A stretch of DNA of 22,459 nt. Source: Gammaproteobacteria bacterium (GTDB lineage Bacteria > Pseudomonadota > Gammaproteobacteria > Steroidobacterales > Steroidobacteraceae). The DNA lies in NCBI GenBank assembly GCA_030830595.1, contig JAURMS010000100.1, forward strand, positions 1-22,459, read 5' to 3'. A program made the translations under genes and the position numbers. Under the pieces are notes generated by a model that ran no database searches, was not told the DNA's origin, and worked only from the letters and a program-made list of their open reading frames with translations. Positions 1 to 7,167 of the stretch are shown piece by piece. The stretch's first letter is position 1, and the number at the start of each line of letters is the position of its first letter.

Positions 1-518
1 TCAGCGACGCCGCCCTGGCCGCATGCGAGCTGACCTTGCTGCCTTTGGTGAACGTCAGCGGCTTCAGGGCCGGACGACGCCTGAACGATCACGGTGAGAA
101 TCCCAACCGCGGCTTCCTGCCAGGAGAAGAACAGCCGTCTATGGAAGGCAGGCTGCTGCTGGAGCACGAATCATCGCTGGTGGAGGCCTCGCGTGACGGC
201 CTGCTCAGCTGTCACGAGGACGTGCTGTTGAGTCACTGCTATCTCTACGCCAACGAGCGCAGCGAGCAGCCAGGCCACTGGGCGCGGCAGCTGCTGGCAG
301 TCAATGCCGACTATTTCCCCGTCCATCCCGATGGGGAGGTGGACGGCTGCCCGGTGCGCAGCGGCATCGTGTTCAACCAGGCAGACACTTCCTTCGAGTC
401 CTGGCTGTTCCAGCGGGGTGCCTCGCGCGCGGCCTGCGTGGAAACTCCGGGACAGGCCGACTTCATGCAGCGCGTGGCCGCACAGGCGGCCATGATGCAG
501 AGGTTCCTGATGGGGTAA
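1..518 (+). CDS. M14-family zinc carboxypeptidase/deacylase, C-terminal part (5' end cut by window)
   Basis: The reading frame is open to the left edge (first complete codon at 3), so the true start lies outside the window. The visible 171 residues fit the C-terminal half of an M14 metallocarboxypeptidase of the succinylglutamate-desuccinylase/aspartoacylase-like kind. There is an NVSGF...GRRLND..NPNRGF block (compare the family's NP-G-x-NxNR-F loop), then CHEDV followed by CYLYANE (compare HEDW...YLYE, which holds the third zinc ligand His), then VETPGQ with the catalytic-type Glu, followed by a QRVAAQAA helix. The first two zinc ligands (HxxE) should lie upstream and cannot be checked. The family removes C-terminal amino acids or acyl groups; the substrate is unknown. 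It ends 10 bases before the lipase-CHAT gene, so the two are probably co-transcribed. Family assignment is fairly firm, exact subfamily is not. Confidence 0.75.
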   Translation, partial: SDAALAACELTLLPLVNVSGFRAGRRLNDHGENPNRGFLPGEEQPSMEGRLLLEHESSLVEASRDGLLSCHEDVLLSHCYLYANERSEQPGHWARQLLAVNADYFPVHPDGEVDGCPVRSGIVFNQADTSFESWLFQRGASRAACVETPGQADFMQRVAAQAAMMQRFLMG

Positions 519-528
519 CCTGTTCGGC

Positions 529-3390
529 GTGAGTGACCATCCGGCCTGGCACGACGAAAAGGACATCGAGCACCGGTTGCTGGCGCGCCAGCCCGACCCT
601 TCACTCGACGACCTGTTCGGCCCCGCCCTCCATGCCGAGCTGCGTGAGCTGGCTCGGGCCGCTCGTCGGCCGCGTGGAGGTCCTCGTGTCCTGATCCTGC
701 CCGGCATCATGGGCTCGACCCTCGGCCTGCGCGGTGAGGACGGTGACGACGTCAAGTGGTTCGACCCGCTCGAGGTGGTACGCGGCAAGCTGACCGACCT
801 GGCACTGCCCTCTTCGCTACCCGTCGAGCCGCTGGGCGTGCTGCTGTTCGCCTACCTTCGGTTGAAGCTGTCGCTGCGCGCTGCAGGCTTCGAGGCCGAC
901 TTCCATCCCTACGACTGGCGCCTGAGCGTGCACGACAGCGGCCTCGCGCTGGCTGCGCGGATCGACGCCGAGCCACGCCGTCGCGTGCTACTGGTGGCCC
1001 ACAGCATGGGCGGCCTCGTGGCGCGTGCCGCGCTGGCCCACCGCGGTGCGGAGCGCATCGAACGCGTGGTGCAACTGGGCACACCCAATCGGGGCGCCTA
1101 TGCGGCGGTCCAGGCGCTGCGGGGCAGCTATCCTCTGGTTCGCCGACTTGCACTGCTGGACCTGCGTCACGACGCGCGCCAGCTGGCCCGCAAACTGCTG
1201 TGCACCCTGCCGGGCCTGGTGGAGTTGCTGCCCTCCGCCGATGACTGCGAAGACTGCGATCCTTTCGACGCCGCGCACTGGCCGGAGGGACCCACGCCAC
1301 GCCCGGAGTTGCTGGCGGAGTCCGCCGAGGCGCTCTCGTCGCTGCCCCTGCCGGACGGACGCTTCGTGCTGGTGGCCGGCACCGGGAGGGAAACGCTGAC
1401 CGGGCTCAGGCGAATCGACGGCCGGCTGGAATACCGCCGCGACGAGGCCGGCGACGGCACCGTCCCGCTGGCGCTGGCCCGTCTGCCCGGACTCGCCACC
1501 TGGACCTGCGGCCAGTCCCATGGCGCACTGGCCTCCGATGCGGAGGTCACCCGGGCGGTGATCGACCTGCTCAACCGGGGCGACACCGACCTGCTGCCGC
1601 GCGCTGGAGATGTCCTGGGCCGCGGCCCCTCGCGATGGGTCGGTGAGGAAGCGCCGGAGCCGGCCGAGGCGAGCCAGGCCTGGGAGGCGCTGTCTCCCGC
1701 CGAGAGGCGCGAGATCCTGCATGAGTTCGTCGCCATCGCCGAACCCACGGTTCGCCACGATGACGATTCCTCGACAACCCTGATCGACTTCGTGCTCGGC
1801 GACGTCGCCGCAGCCGAGGCCGAGGCGATCGCCCTGGGGCTCTTCAGCAACGTGGATCCGGCCGGGGCTGCGGCGGGCATCGATCGGCTGCTCGGTGGTG
1901 CCATTCGCGACCTCTCGCGGCGACGGGCGCTGGCCGCGCGCGCCGGCGAGGTAACGCTGCTGCCGGTGTCCGCACCGGGGCTCGCCCCCAGGCTGGTCGC
2001 CTTCGCCGGCCTCGGCCCCTTCCAGCGCTATGGTGCGGGCGTGCAGCGCATGGCAGCCGCCAACCTGGCACGCATGATGGACCTGGCAGGCGTGAGGGAT
2101 TACGCGCTGGTCCCCTGGGGCACGGCCTCCGGCAGTGCCGTGGACACCGCCACCACCTCGCTGATCGCCGGCCTGCTCGAGGCCCTCGAAGGGCTGCCTA
2201 CGGAGCGCCGACCCCGACGCATTGCCCTGCATTCACGCAGCGCCCATCGACTCGGCCTCGCACGCCAGGCGATCGAGGCACAGCTCGGCAGGCACCCGCA
2301 CGGTGCGCTGCTCCGACTCGGCCAGGCACCAAACCGCGGCGCGAGCCTGGCGGCACCCAGCCCGGCGACCACCACGCAGTGCTACCTGTTCATGCAACAG
2401 GAGGGCTCGACCCTGCGGGCGGCGCTGCTCGGGCATACCGCAAAGGCCACCGCACTGGCGGGCGAGCGCAGGCTGGCGCTAAGCGAACTCGATGAGCAGC
2501 TTGCGGGGTTGGTGGAGGCACCGGACCATCGAACCATCCTCCGCTTCGGCGAACGGCTCGCGCGCCAGCTCCTGCCAGATGTCATCCACGCAGCGCTGCC
2601 CCAACTGGGCGATGCGCCGCTGGTAGTGGTGCACGACGCGCCAGCCTCGCGCTGGCCCTGGGAAACGCTGGCCATCGGCTCCTGGACGCCGGCCATCGCC
2701 AGCGGCCTGAGCCGACGGTACGCAGCCGAAGGCATGCCGCTGGCGAAGTGGTCTGCCGAGCGCCGTCGCGGCGCGGCGCTCGAGGTACTGCTGGTCACCG
2801 ACCCCACCGAAGACCTGCCCGGCGCCCGTGAGGAGGGCCGAGCCATCGAAGGCGCACTGACTGGAGACGGGATCCGAATCACCCGCCTGCGCGGCAGCGA
2901 GGCTACCCGGGCACGACTGCTCAAGGAGTTCGCCAGCGAGGCCTGGGACGTCATCCATTACGCGGGTCACGCCTTCTTCGATCCCGCGGCACCGGGCGCG
3001 AGCGGTATTTACTGCGCCGGTGGGCGGGTGTTGTCGGGCGACGACCTCGCCTCGCTGGGGGGTCTGCCCGCCCTGGTGTGCTTCAACGCCTGTGAGTCCG
3101 GCCGGCTGCGCAAGGCCACACCGGCACCGCGGCTGCGGGCGCTCAGGCGGGGCGCCGGCCTGGCGGAGGCCTTCCTGCTGGGAGGGGTGGCGAACTTCAT
3201 CGGCACCTGGTGGCCGGTCGGCGATGAGGCAGCGGCAAGCTTCGCCGGCGCGCTGTACCGTGGCTTGGCCCGCGGCGACAACCTGGGCACCTCCATGCGC
3301 GCCGCGCGCGCGGCCGTGCAGGCGCTGGACTCAGGAGACTGGGCCAACTACCTCCTCTACGGCAGCGAGGACTTCCGCCTGCGGGGCTGA
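529..3390 (+). CDS. LCAT/PGAP1-like lipase fused to CHAT caspase-like protease (953 aa)
   Basis: A multi-domain protein starting at GTG 529. Residues ~50-345 are an alpha/beta hydrolase of the LCAT/PGAP1 lipase type: LPGIMGS near the oxyanion region, AHSMGG with nucleophile Ser159, GTPNRG, GDGTVP with Asp309, and QSHGAL with His331. Residues ~350-470 look helical and acidic. Residues ~471-600 resemble the N-terminal (macro-like) module of M17 leucyl aminopeptidases (AFAGLGPF...AAANLARMM..AGVRDYAL). Residues ~615-953 are a CHAT domain (clan CD, caspase/separase-like) with His814 in HYAGHAFF and Cys855 in CFNACESG, then the usual FLLGGVANFIGTWW..GDEAA end. All five catalytic residues are present. 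No signal peptide or membrane helix is seen, so it is probably cytoplasmic. CHAT proteases often act as activated processing enzymes in immune or death pathways; control of the lipase by the protease here is inference. The start has only a weak RBS and may rely on coupling to the upstream gene. Confidence 0.85.
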   Translation: MSDHPAWHDEKDIEHRLLARQPDPSLDDLFGPALHAELRELARAARRPRGGPRVLILPGIMGSTLGLRGEDGDDVKWFDPLEVVRGKLTDLALPSSLPVEPLGVLLFAYLRLKLSLRAAGFEADFHPYDWRLSVHDSGLALAARIDAEPRRRVLLVAHSMGGLVARAALAHRGAERIERVVQLGTPNRGAYAAVQALRGSYPLVRRLALLDLRHDARQLARKLLCTLPGLVELLPSADDCEDCDPFDAAHWPEGPTPRPELLAESAEALSSLPLPDGRFVLVAGTGRETLTGLRRIDGRLEYRRDEAGDGTVPLALARLPGLATWTCGQSHGALASDAEVTRAVIDLLNRGDTDLLPRAGDVLGRGPSRWVGEEAPEPAEASQAWEALSPAERREILHEFVAIAEPTVRHDDDSSTTLIDFVLGDVAAAEAEAIALGLFSNVDPAGAAAGIDRLLGGAIRDLSRRRALAARAGEVTLLPVSAPGLAPRLVAFAGLGPFQRYGAGVQRMAAANLARMMDLAGVRDYALVPWGTASGSAVDTATTSLIAGLLEALEGLPTERRPRRIALHSRSAHRLGLARQAIEAQLGRHPHGALLRLGQAPNRGASLAAPSPATTTQCYLFMQQEGSTLRAALLGHTAKATALAGERRLALSELDEQLAGLVEAPDHRTILRFGERLARQLLPDVIHAALPQLGDAPLVVVHDAPASRWPWETLAIGSWTPAIASGLSRRYAAEGMPLAKWSAERRRGAALEVLLVTDPTEDLPGAREEGRAIEGALTGDGIRITRLRGSEATRARLLKEFASEAWDVIHYAGHAFFDPAAPGASGIYCAGGRVLSGDDLASLGGLPALVCFNACESGRLRKATPAPRLRALRRGAGLAEAFLLGGVANFIGTWWPVGDEAAASFAGALYRGLARGDNLGTSMRAARAAVQALDSGDWANYLLYGSEDFRLRG

Positions 3391-3494
3391 TTGGCGTACC
3401 CTGAGCTTGTACTGGACAAAATGATCGGTTCGGGCGGCTTTCACGTATGTCCTTCCCGCGACCGACAGTGCAGGATGCAGGGAGTGGGGAGACA

Positions 3495-4643
3495 ATGAGC
3501 CTGCCAGCGCGGATGGACCGCAGAAGAATCATCAGCTTACGCATTGCCGGAATCGAGGTCGGGATGGACCCGAGCTGGATGATCCTGGCCTTGCTGGTGG
3601 CCTGGTCGCTGGCGACCGGGGTGTTCCCGAACCTCTATGAAGGCCTGCCGGTGATGACCTACTGGTGGATGGGGCTGGTCTCGGTCCTGGGGCTTGCGGT
3701 CTCCATCGTCCTCCATGAACTGGCCCACTCTCTGGTCGCGCGCCGATTCGGCATCCAGATCCGCAGCATCACCCTGTTCGTGTTCGGCGGCGTGGCCGAC
3801 ATGGCCGACCAGCCGGCACGGCCAAGGGCCGAACTGCTGATGGCCGCCGCCGGCCCGGCGATGAGCCTCGCCCTGGCCGCGGCGCTCCACGGCCTCGTGG
3901 CCGCGGGCGAGTCCGCCGGCTGGCCGGCCACCGTGCTGGCCGTGCCTGCCTACCTCGCACTGCTCAACAGCGTGCTGGCCATCTTCAACCTGGTGCCTGC
4001 CTTCCCCCTCGATGGCGGCCGCGTGCTACGCGCAGCACTCTGGTCGCTGTGGGGCGACTTCTCCCGTGCTACCCGGGTCGCGGTCCGGGTGGGCTCGGCA
4101 GGCGGCATCCTGCTGGCCCTGCTGGGCGTGGTCGCCGCGCTGTCCGGCAACGTGGTGGGCGGGCTGTGGTGGATCCTGATTGGCTTTTTCCTGCGCAGCG
4201 CCGCCCAGGGAGAATTGCAGACCCTGCAGGCACGCCATGTGCTGGAGGGCATCACCATCCGTGATTTCGTCACCACCCAGCCGGTCACCGTGCCCGCCGA
4301 CCTGTCGCTTGATGGCCTGGTGAACGACTTCGTCTACCACTCGGGCCACGAGATGTATCCGGTCACCGACGGCGACGCCATCGTAGGCAGCGTCGGCGTG
4401 GAGGCCATCCGCAAGGTCCCCCGGGAACGCTGGGGACAGACGCGGGTCGATGAAATCATGCAGGCCCAGTCGGCCGACAACACCATCCCGGTCGGGATGG
4501 AGGTCACGGACGCACTCGATCACATGCACCGCACCGGCCAGAGCCGGCTGCTGGTCACCGACGACAACCGCTTTGCCGGAATCGTGACGCTCAAAGACCT
4601 GTTGAGGCCGCTGAGCCTGAGACTGAAGCTTGGAGACGCCTGA
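3495..4643 (+). CDS. Site-2 protease family M50 metallopeptidase with C-terminal CBS domains
   Basis: A polytopic membrane protease of 382 residues that would cut membrane-embedded substrates. HELAH at residues 74-78 supplies two zinc ligands and the catalytic Glu. NLVPAFPLDGGR at 165-176 supplies the third ligand (Asp173). About five to six hydrophobic segments lie between residues 27 and 230. Residues ~245-380 form a CBS pair (YPVTD..IVGSV, then SRLLVTDDNRFAGIVTLKDLL), which in this family is thought to sense adenine nucleotides and gate activity. The order fits CBS-containing M50 proteases (SpoIVFB-like/Rv2869-like superfamily), not RseP, since no PDZ domain is present. ATG 3495 was chosen over ATG 3447 because GGGAG lies 10 bases upstream and the first 16 residues of the longer form look unlike the family. 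The next gene starts 10 bases after its stop codon. Substrate unknown. Confidence 0.9.
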   Translation: MSLPARMDRRRIISLRIAGIEVGMDPSWMILALLVAWSLATGVFPNLYEGLPVMTYWWMGLVSVLGLAVSIVLHELAHSLVARRFGIQIRSITLFVFGGVADMADQPARPRAELLMAAAGPAMSLALAAALHGLVAAGESAGWPATVLAVPAYLALLNSVLAIFNLVPAFPLDGGRVLRAALWSLWGDFSRATRVAVRVGSAGGILLALLGVVAALSGNVVGGLWWILIGFFLRSAAQGELQTLQARHVLEGITIRDFVTTQPVTVPADLSLDGLVNDFVYHSGHEMYPVTDGDAIVGSVGVEAIRKVPRERWGQTRVDEIMQAQSADNTIPVGMEVTDALDHMHRTGQSRLLVTDDNRFAGIVTLKDLLRPLSLRLKLGDA

Positions 4644-4649
4644 AGGAGG
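4643..4649 (+). promoter_or_regulatory. Shine-Dalgarno site for the hibernation factor gene
   Basis: A perfect AAGGAGG lies 4 bases before ATG 4654 and overlaps the last base of the M50 stop codon. It fixes the start at 4654 instead of the earlier in-frame ATG at 4630, and suggests strong, possibly coupled translation. Confidence 0.8.
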
Positions 4650-4653
4650 CCCT

Positions 4654-5010
4654 ATGCAAGTACCGCTGCAGATCACCTTTCGCCACATGGAAAGTTCGCC
4701 CGCCGTCGAGGCGAGGGTCAGAGAACTGGCGGCACGCCTCGAGAAACACTACGACGCCATCAACAGCTGCCGAGTGGTCATCGACACGCCTCCCGCACAT
4801 CGCCACAAGGGCGCGCCGTTCTCGGTGCGCATCGACGTCACGGTGCCGGGAGCAGAACTGTTCGCCACCAGTGACAACGAGCCCGAGGGCGCGCATACGG
4901 ACGCCTACATCGCCTTGCGCGATGCCTTCGAGGACATGCGTCGACAGCTCGAGGACTACGCCCGCAGGCAGCGCGGCGACGTGAAGCGTCACTCGCAGCC
5001 GCAGGTCTGA
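4654..5010 (+). CDS. Short ribosome hibernation promoting factor (HPF/RaiA family)
   Basis: A 118-residue protein of the HPF/YfiA sigma-54-modulation family, which binds the 30S decoding region and helps store idle ribosomes. The N-terminal VPLQITFRHMESSPAVE resembles the family's first strand and turn. The helix EARVRELAARLEKHYDAI, the next strand CRVVIDTPPAHRHKG and the final long helix DAYIALRDAFEDMRRQLEDY match the beta-alpha-beta-beta-beta-alpha pattern. The tail is short, so it is the short type without the C-terminal dimerisation domain of long HPF. Unlike E. coli hpf it is not beside rpoN; it follows the M50 protease gene by 10 bases with an excellent RBS and is probably co-transcribed. 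It converges on the DUF4139 gene. Confidence 0.87.
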   Translation: MQVPLQITFRHMESSPAVEARVRELAARLEKHYDAINSCRVVIDTPPAHRHKGAPFSVRIDVTVPGAELFATSDNEPEGAHTDAYIALRDAFEDMRRQLEDYARRQRGDVKRHSQPQV

Positions 5011-5017
5011 TCGTCCA

Positions 5018-5048
5018 CCGCTACCAGGTGTAGCGCACCCGGTAGCGG
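5018..5048. repeat. 8-bp inverted repeat at the HPF/DUF4139 convergent junction
   Basis: Perfect arms CCGCTACC (5018-5025) and GGTAGCGG (5041-5048) flank a 15-base loop. It begins 7 bases after the HPF stop and covers the last codons of the DUF4139 gene. No T-run follows on either strand, so if it acts as a terminator or 3' stability hairpin it is not a classical intrinsic one. Confidence 0.35.
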
Positions 5049-6544
5049 ATGACCTGCTCCGCATCCGCCGCAACGCGGGCAGAGAACTCGATGGTGCCCG
5101 CATCGAGCTTCTCGTAGGGCAGCGAGTGTGACAGCAGGCGCCAGCCGGCAGTGCGATACAGCGACTCGCGCACCGTCACTTCCACCGCCTCGCGCTTGCG
5201 GTTTCGCACCGTCACCTCGATGTCCTCCTCGGCCACCCGGGCACGGGTATCCACCGAGAAGTCCACCTGGCGACGCTCGCCAACGACGTCGAAGGCATTG
5301 CCGAGCCGCAGGCGCACCCGCTCGTTGCGCGGCGTGTGGCCCAGCGTGTCCTCGCCGATGAACTCGAGCCCGCCGTCGGCCAGGTCGAGTTGCGAGACCC
5401 GGACCCGACCGGCGGGCAGGGGCATGCCCAGGCCCGACTTCTCGTCGTTCTGGAACTGCAGCCAGACCTCCACCTTCGGCTCGCCGCCGGGGCGGAAATC
5501 TCGTTCCACCATCGGCGCACCTCGCCAGGCGTAGCCAGTCGTCCCGTCAAACAGCAGCTGCTTACGGGCCGGAACACGCCGCGCACCCTCCAGCAGCTCG
5601 ACCTGCTTGGTGGAGTTGTTGGCAATGGTCACCGGCCGACCCAGCGTGTAGAGGTGGTATTCGAAGAAGGCCTTCTCCTCGAAGCCGGCATCGGCCTCCA
5701 TGGTCATGACCCGCATCTCGGCACGCACAGGCACTGCGCGCGGCTGCGCGCGATTGACCTCTCCCGCGACCAGTTTCAGCTTTGCCTCGGGATAGTCGAC
5801 GCCGGACTGGTTCAGCAGGCTGACCCAGGCACCGAGGTCCACGGTGCCGCTGTTGGCGTCACGTCCAGGTGTGAACAGCAGGTTGTAGTCGGCCCACCAG
5901 GTGATGCCACCGGTCTGGTAACTGACCCGGGTGTCGTGACGCCCGCCGCGCTTCGCGCTCAGCTGCCACTCCAGCGTCGGTCGCGTCACCAGCCCACCGG
6001 CCGGCTCGCCGAAACCCAGTGCACCCCATCTACGCAGGGCATGCACCTCACCCTGGGCGTCACGCAGGACCAGCCCATCGTGCGCGGACAGCAGGGTGCC
6101 CTCGAGCTGCCGTACGTCATCACCTTGGCCGCCCTCGACCCGGACCTGGCCGTCGACGTAGCGCGCAAGCAGCTGGCTCACGCTGACCAGGTCGAAACGA
6201 AAATCCTGCTCCAGCACCCGCGTGCCGGCGGGGTCGGTCAGCGACTCGAAACGGACGGTGGTGGGATCGAGCAGCGCAGCCACCCCGGTGAAGCTCAGCT
6301 GCGAACGGCCGGCCTGCAGTTCGAGCGGCCGGTCGACGCGCACCATGGCGAAACCCGGCAGCGACGAGGCTGGGGGTGGCGCCTGACCAGGTAGCGGACG
6401 GTACCACTCGGCGGGGATGGCGCCAGGCTGGGCAGAACTGTAGACCGTCAGTGCGACGCTGGAGTCGGTGCCCGCGGGCTGGGCGTGGGCCGGATGGGTG
6501 GCTGCGGCCAGCACTGCCAGCGCGAGTAGGTGGCGTGAAAGCAT
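5021..6544 (-). CDS. DUF4139 domain-containing secreted protein
   Basis: A 507-residue exported protein. The start ATG (6544-6542) has GGAG 7 bases upstream and begins a clear signal peptide (MLSRHLLALAVLAAA..AHA, cleavage likely after residue 21). The middle and C-terminal parts match the DUF4139 family: YQTGGITWWADYNLLF, then DLGAWVSLLNQSGVDYPEAKLKLVAGEVN, then a beta-rich C-terminus with paired strands ending RYRVRYTW. DUF4139 proteins are beta-rich, periplasmic or surface, and often annotated near mucoidy-inhibitor A-like proteins, but their molecular function is not established. The paired DUF4140 coiled N-terminal domain of those proteins is not obvious here. The gene is convergent with HPF (10-base gap) and divergent from an unrecognised membrane protein 65 bases away. 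Confidence 0.8.
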   Translation of the reverse strand: MLSRHLLALAVLAAATHPAHAQPAGTDSSVALTVYSSAQPGAIPAEWYRPLPGQAPPPASSLPGFAMVRVDRPLELQAGRSQLSFTGVAALLDPTTVRFESLTDPAGTRVLEQDFRFDLVSVSQLLARYVDGQVRVEGGQGDDVRQLEGTLLSAHDGLVLRDAQGEVHALRRWGALGFGEPAGGLVTRPTLEWQLSAKRGGRHDTRVSYQTGGITWWADYNLLFTPGRDANSGTVDLGAWVSLLNQSGVDYPEAKLKLVAGEVNRAQPRAVPVRAEMRVMTMEADAGFEEKAFFEYHLYTLGRPVTIANNSTKQVELLEGARRVPARKQLLFDGTTGYAWRGAPMVERDFRPGGEPKVEVWLQFQNDEKSGLGMPLPAGRVRVSQLDLADGGLEFIGEDTLGHTPRNERVRLRLGNAFDVVGERRQVDFSVDTRARVAEEDIEVTVRNRKREAVEVTVRESLYRTAGWRLLSHSLPYEKLDAGTIEFSARVAADAEQVIRYRVRYTW

Positions 6545-6571
6545 GGATCGGCTCCGGTAAGGGCAGAGCGG

Positions 6572-6577
6572 TAGAAT
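6572..6577 (+). promoter_or_regulatory. Possible -10 element for the gene at 6610
   Basis: TAGAAT sits 32 bases before ATG 6610 in the 65-base divergent gap. That would give a leader of about 26 bases containing the GGAG ribosome site at 6597-6600. No convincing -35 hexamer lies at 16-18 bases, so this is a weak call. Confidence 0.35.
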
Positions 6578-6609
6578 ACCCCCAGTCAACCTCGACGGAG
6601 TCGGTACAT

Positions 6610-7167
6610 ATGGCGTTCCCGCCGGATGGCTACGATACCGATCAGCTGCGCATGCAGCAGGGCAAGCCGGCCTGGTGGCAGCATCGCGTGGTGCTCATCA
6701 GCCTGATCGGCGTGGACACCGTGCTGGTGGTGGCCTGTTTCTGGCTGGGAAGCAGCCTCGTGACGGCGCGTGAACACCTCGAACTGATGCGGGAGCGGGC
6801 CGAACAGGGGTTCCTGATGCCGCCGAGCTCGGAACGGCGGGTACGCGTCGACCTCGATGCGATCCAACCGGTCAGCATGGGCGGCAACCTGCCGGAGCGG
6901 GTCGAGTTCGCCCTCAACGCCAGCCGCAAGCGCTTCAACCTGTTCCGCATCTCGGTGGCCCGGCAGGACGGCACGGCGCTGGTGCATTTCGACCGCCTGG
7001 TCCGTGACAGCAATGGCGAACTGAAGTTTGCGCTGAATTCCGGGATGATGCCCAGCGGCGACTACGCTATCCGGGTCGAGGGCCTGACCGGCAACGGTCG
7101 CGCCCGTGAACTTGCCGTGGTGCCGCTGTACGTGCAGCGCCGGGTCATCAGCCTGGGCGGAGGCTGA
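6610..7167 (+). CDS. Uncharacterised single-pass membrane protein (185 aa)
   Basis: I do not recognise the family. ATG 6610 is chosen because GGAG at 6597-6600 lies 9 bases upstream; the frame runs further left only as antisense to the DUF4139 gene. Residues 27-50 form one hydrophobic segment (VVLISLIGVDTVLVVACFWL), preceded by a polar N-terminus, so an inner-membrane anchor with the rest outside the cytoplasm is likely. Residues ~52-70 form a charged helix (TAREHLELMRERAEQ). Residues ~75-185 look beta-rich with an Ig-like alternation (RFNLFRISVARQDGTALVHF, PSGDYAIRVEGL). It is divergent from the DUF4139 gene and its 3' end overlaps the dimethylargininase gene by 20 bases. No catalytic motif is visible. 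Confidence 0.65.
   Translation: MAFPPDGYDTDQLRMQQGKPAWWQHRVVLISLIGVDTVLVVACFWLGSSLVTAREHLELMRERAEQGFLMPPSSERRVRVDLDAIQPVSMGGNLPERVEFALNASRKRFNLFRISVARQDGTALVHFDRLVRDSNGELKFALNSGMMPSGDYAIRVEGLTGNGRARELAVVPLYVQRRVISLGGG
7148..7167. terminator. Inverted repeat bounded by two convergent stop codons (possible bidirectional terminator)
   Basis: Arms TCAGCCT (7148-7154) and AGGCTGA (7161-7167) are perfect 7-mers around the loop GGGCGG. The left end is the stop codon of the minus-strand dimethylargininase gene and the right end is the stop codon of the plus-strand gene. No T-run follows on either side, so true terminator function is uncertain. Confidence 0.35.

Noticed and set aside
988..2232. A 414-codon open frame on the minus strand within the lipase-CHAT gene
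   Set aside because: Shadow frame caused by high GC at third positions; the plus-strand frame has both catalytic sets and normal composition.
3391..3494. Promoter search in the 104-base gap before the M50 protease gene
   Set aside because: TTGGCG and TTGTAC look like partial -35 boxes, but no -10 hexamer is found at 16-18 bases, so no promoter is called. The gap otherwise holds only the GGGAG ribosome site.
3447..3494. Longer start (ATG 3447) for the M50 protease
   Set aside because: No Shine-Dalgarno before it and the extra 16 residues do not resemble the family N-terminus; ATG 3495 has a better site.
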